Source: Sanderia malayensis
Lineage: Eukaryota > Cnidaria > Scyphozoa > Semaeostomeae > Pelagiidae
NCBI GenBank assembly: GCA_013076295.1
Contig: RQOL01000861.1
Coordinates: 1,674,001-1,738,000 of the forward strand
Direction: 5' to 3'
DNA length: 64,000 nt
Under the pieces are notes generated by a model that did not search any database, had not been told where the DNA came from, and saw nothing but the letters and a program-made list of their open reading frames with translations. Positions 63,739 through 64,000 of the stretch are shown here, one piece after another (the first letter of the stretch is position 1; each line of letters starts with the position of its first letter). The position numbers were made by a program, and so were the translations under genes.

Positions 63739-64000
63739 AAGCCTGTAACTCAGTGTTATCCACTGCAAGAGATTCATGTAATGTAGGCTACAACAGCAAA
63801 ACTTTAGGAAGCTTTATAGGATTCGATTGAAGAGCGGGTCTCTCTGCACCCAGGTTGCCTTTGCAAAGAAATGTCCATTTTGGGGGAAATTTGGGACATA
63901 AGTAACTGCCATTGTATAGAAGTGCCCGTTAATCGTTACAATTGCCATTATAGTGTGTGTTAATGGCTACAATCGACTCATGTTTTCACTTCACTTTGAT
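63739..64000. other. Channel intron 9, right edge of window
   Basis: Unique AT-rich DNA up to the window edge. No further channel exon (cyclic-nucleotide-binding homology domain) is recognisable here, so the gene continues beyond the window. Confidence 0.5.

Overview
This is eukaryotic, animal nuclear DNA. It is AT-rich and has spliced genes with GT-AG introns, metazoan-specific families (an MPP-type MAGUK, SMYD4, a KCNH potassium channel, death and MYND/SET domains), vertebrate-type TTAGGG telomeric repeats and many small inverted-repeat transposons. A secreted SE-cephalotoxin-like protein, a LicD/fukutin-type enzyme and the element types suggest an early-branching marine animal, most likely a cnidarian. 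The phylum is inference.

Layout from left to right: (1) 1-2646, minus strand, a large single-exon secreted EGF-containing protein of SE-cephalotoxin-like type, whose Arg-rich 7-residue repeat tail runs off the left edge. (2) 2.7-6.6 kb, gene-poor DNA with several inverted-repeat elements. (3) 6.9-8.8 kb, a five-exon intracellular trypsin-like protease fused to a death domain. (4) 9.3-10.5 kb, an intronless orphan protein on the minus strand. (5) 11.1-14.0 kb, three more mobile elements and one orphan candidate exon. (6) 14.6-18.6 kb, a tandem duplication of a two-exon gene encoding a 33-35 residue micropeptide, with a TATA box and an ordered array of upstream modules kept in both copies. (7) 18.67-26.2 kb, a complete 17-exon MAGUK (L27-L27-PDZ-SH3-HOOK-GUK). 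(8) 26.6-29.0 kb, an intronless SMYD4-like gene, convergent with the MAGUK. (9) 29.4-32.9 kb, a telomere-repeat-containing satellite with higher-order structure. (10) 33.2-35.6 kb, a small five-exon coiled-coil gene whose C-terminus resembles eIF2A/PYM. (11) 36.1-42.9 kb, a LicD-type transferase, a type II membrane glycosyltransferase and a decayed copy of the LicD second exon. (12) 45.4 kb to the right edge, nine 5' exons of a KCNH (ERG/ELK) potassium channel. Its first intron is 6.6 kb and holds a pure telomeric tract. The cyclic-nucleotide-binding region lies outside the window.

Genes are independent transcription units; there are no operons. The only neighbourhood that looks functionally linked is the LicD-type enzyme beside the glycosyltransferase, both of which look like type II membrane proteins suited to glycan modification in the secretory pathway. 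Exon boundaries were set by hand from splice signals, reading-frame phase and family similarity. I ran no alignments, so positions may be off by a base or two.
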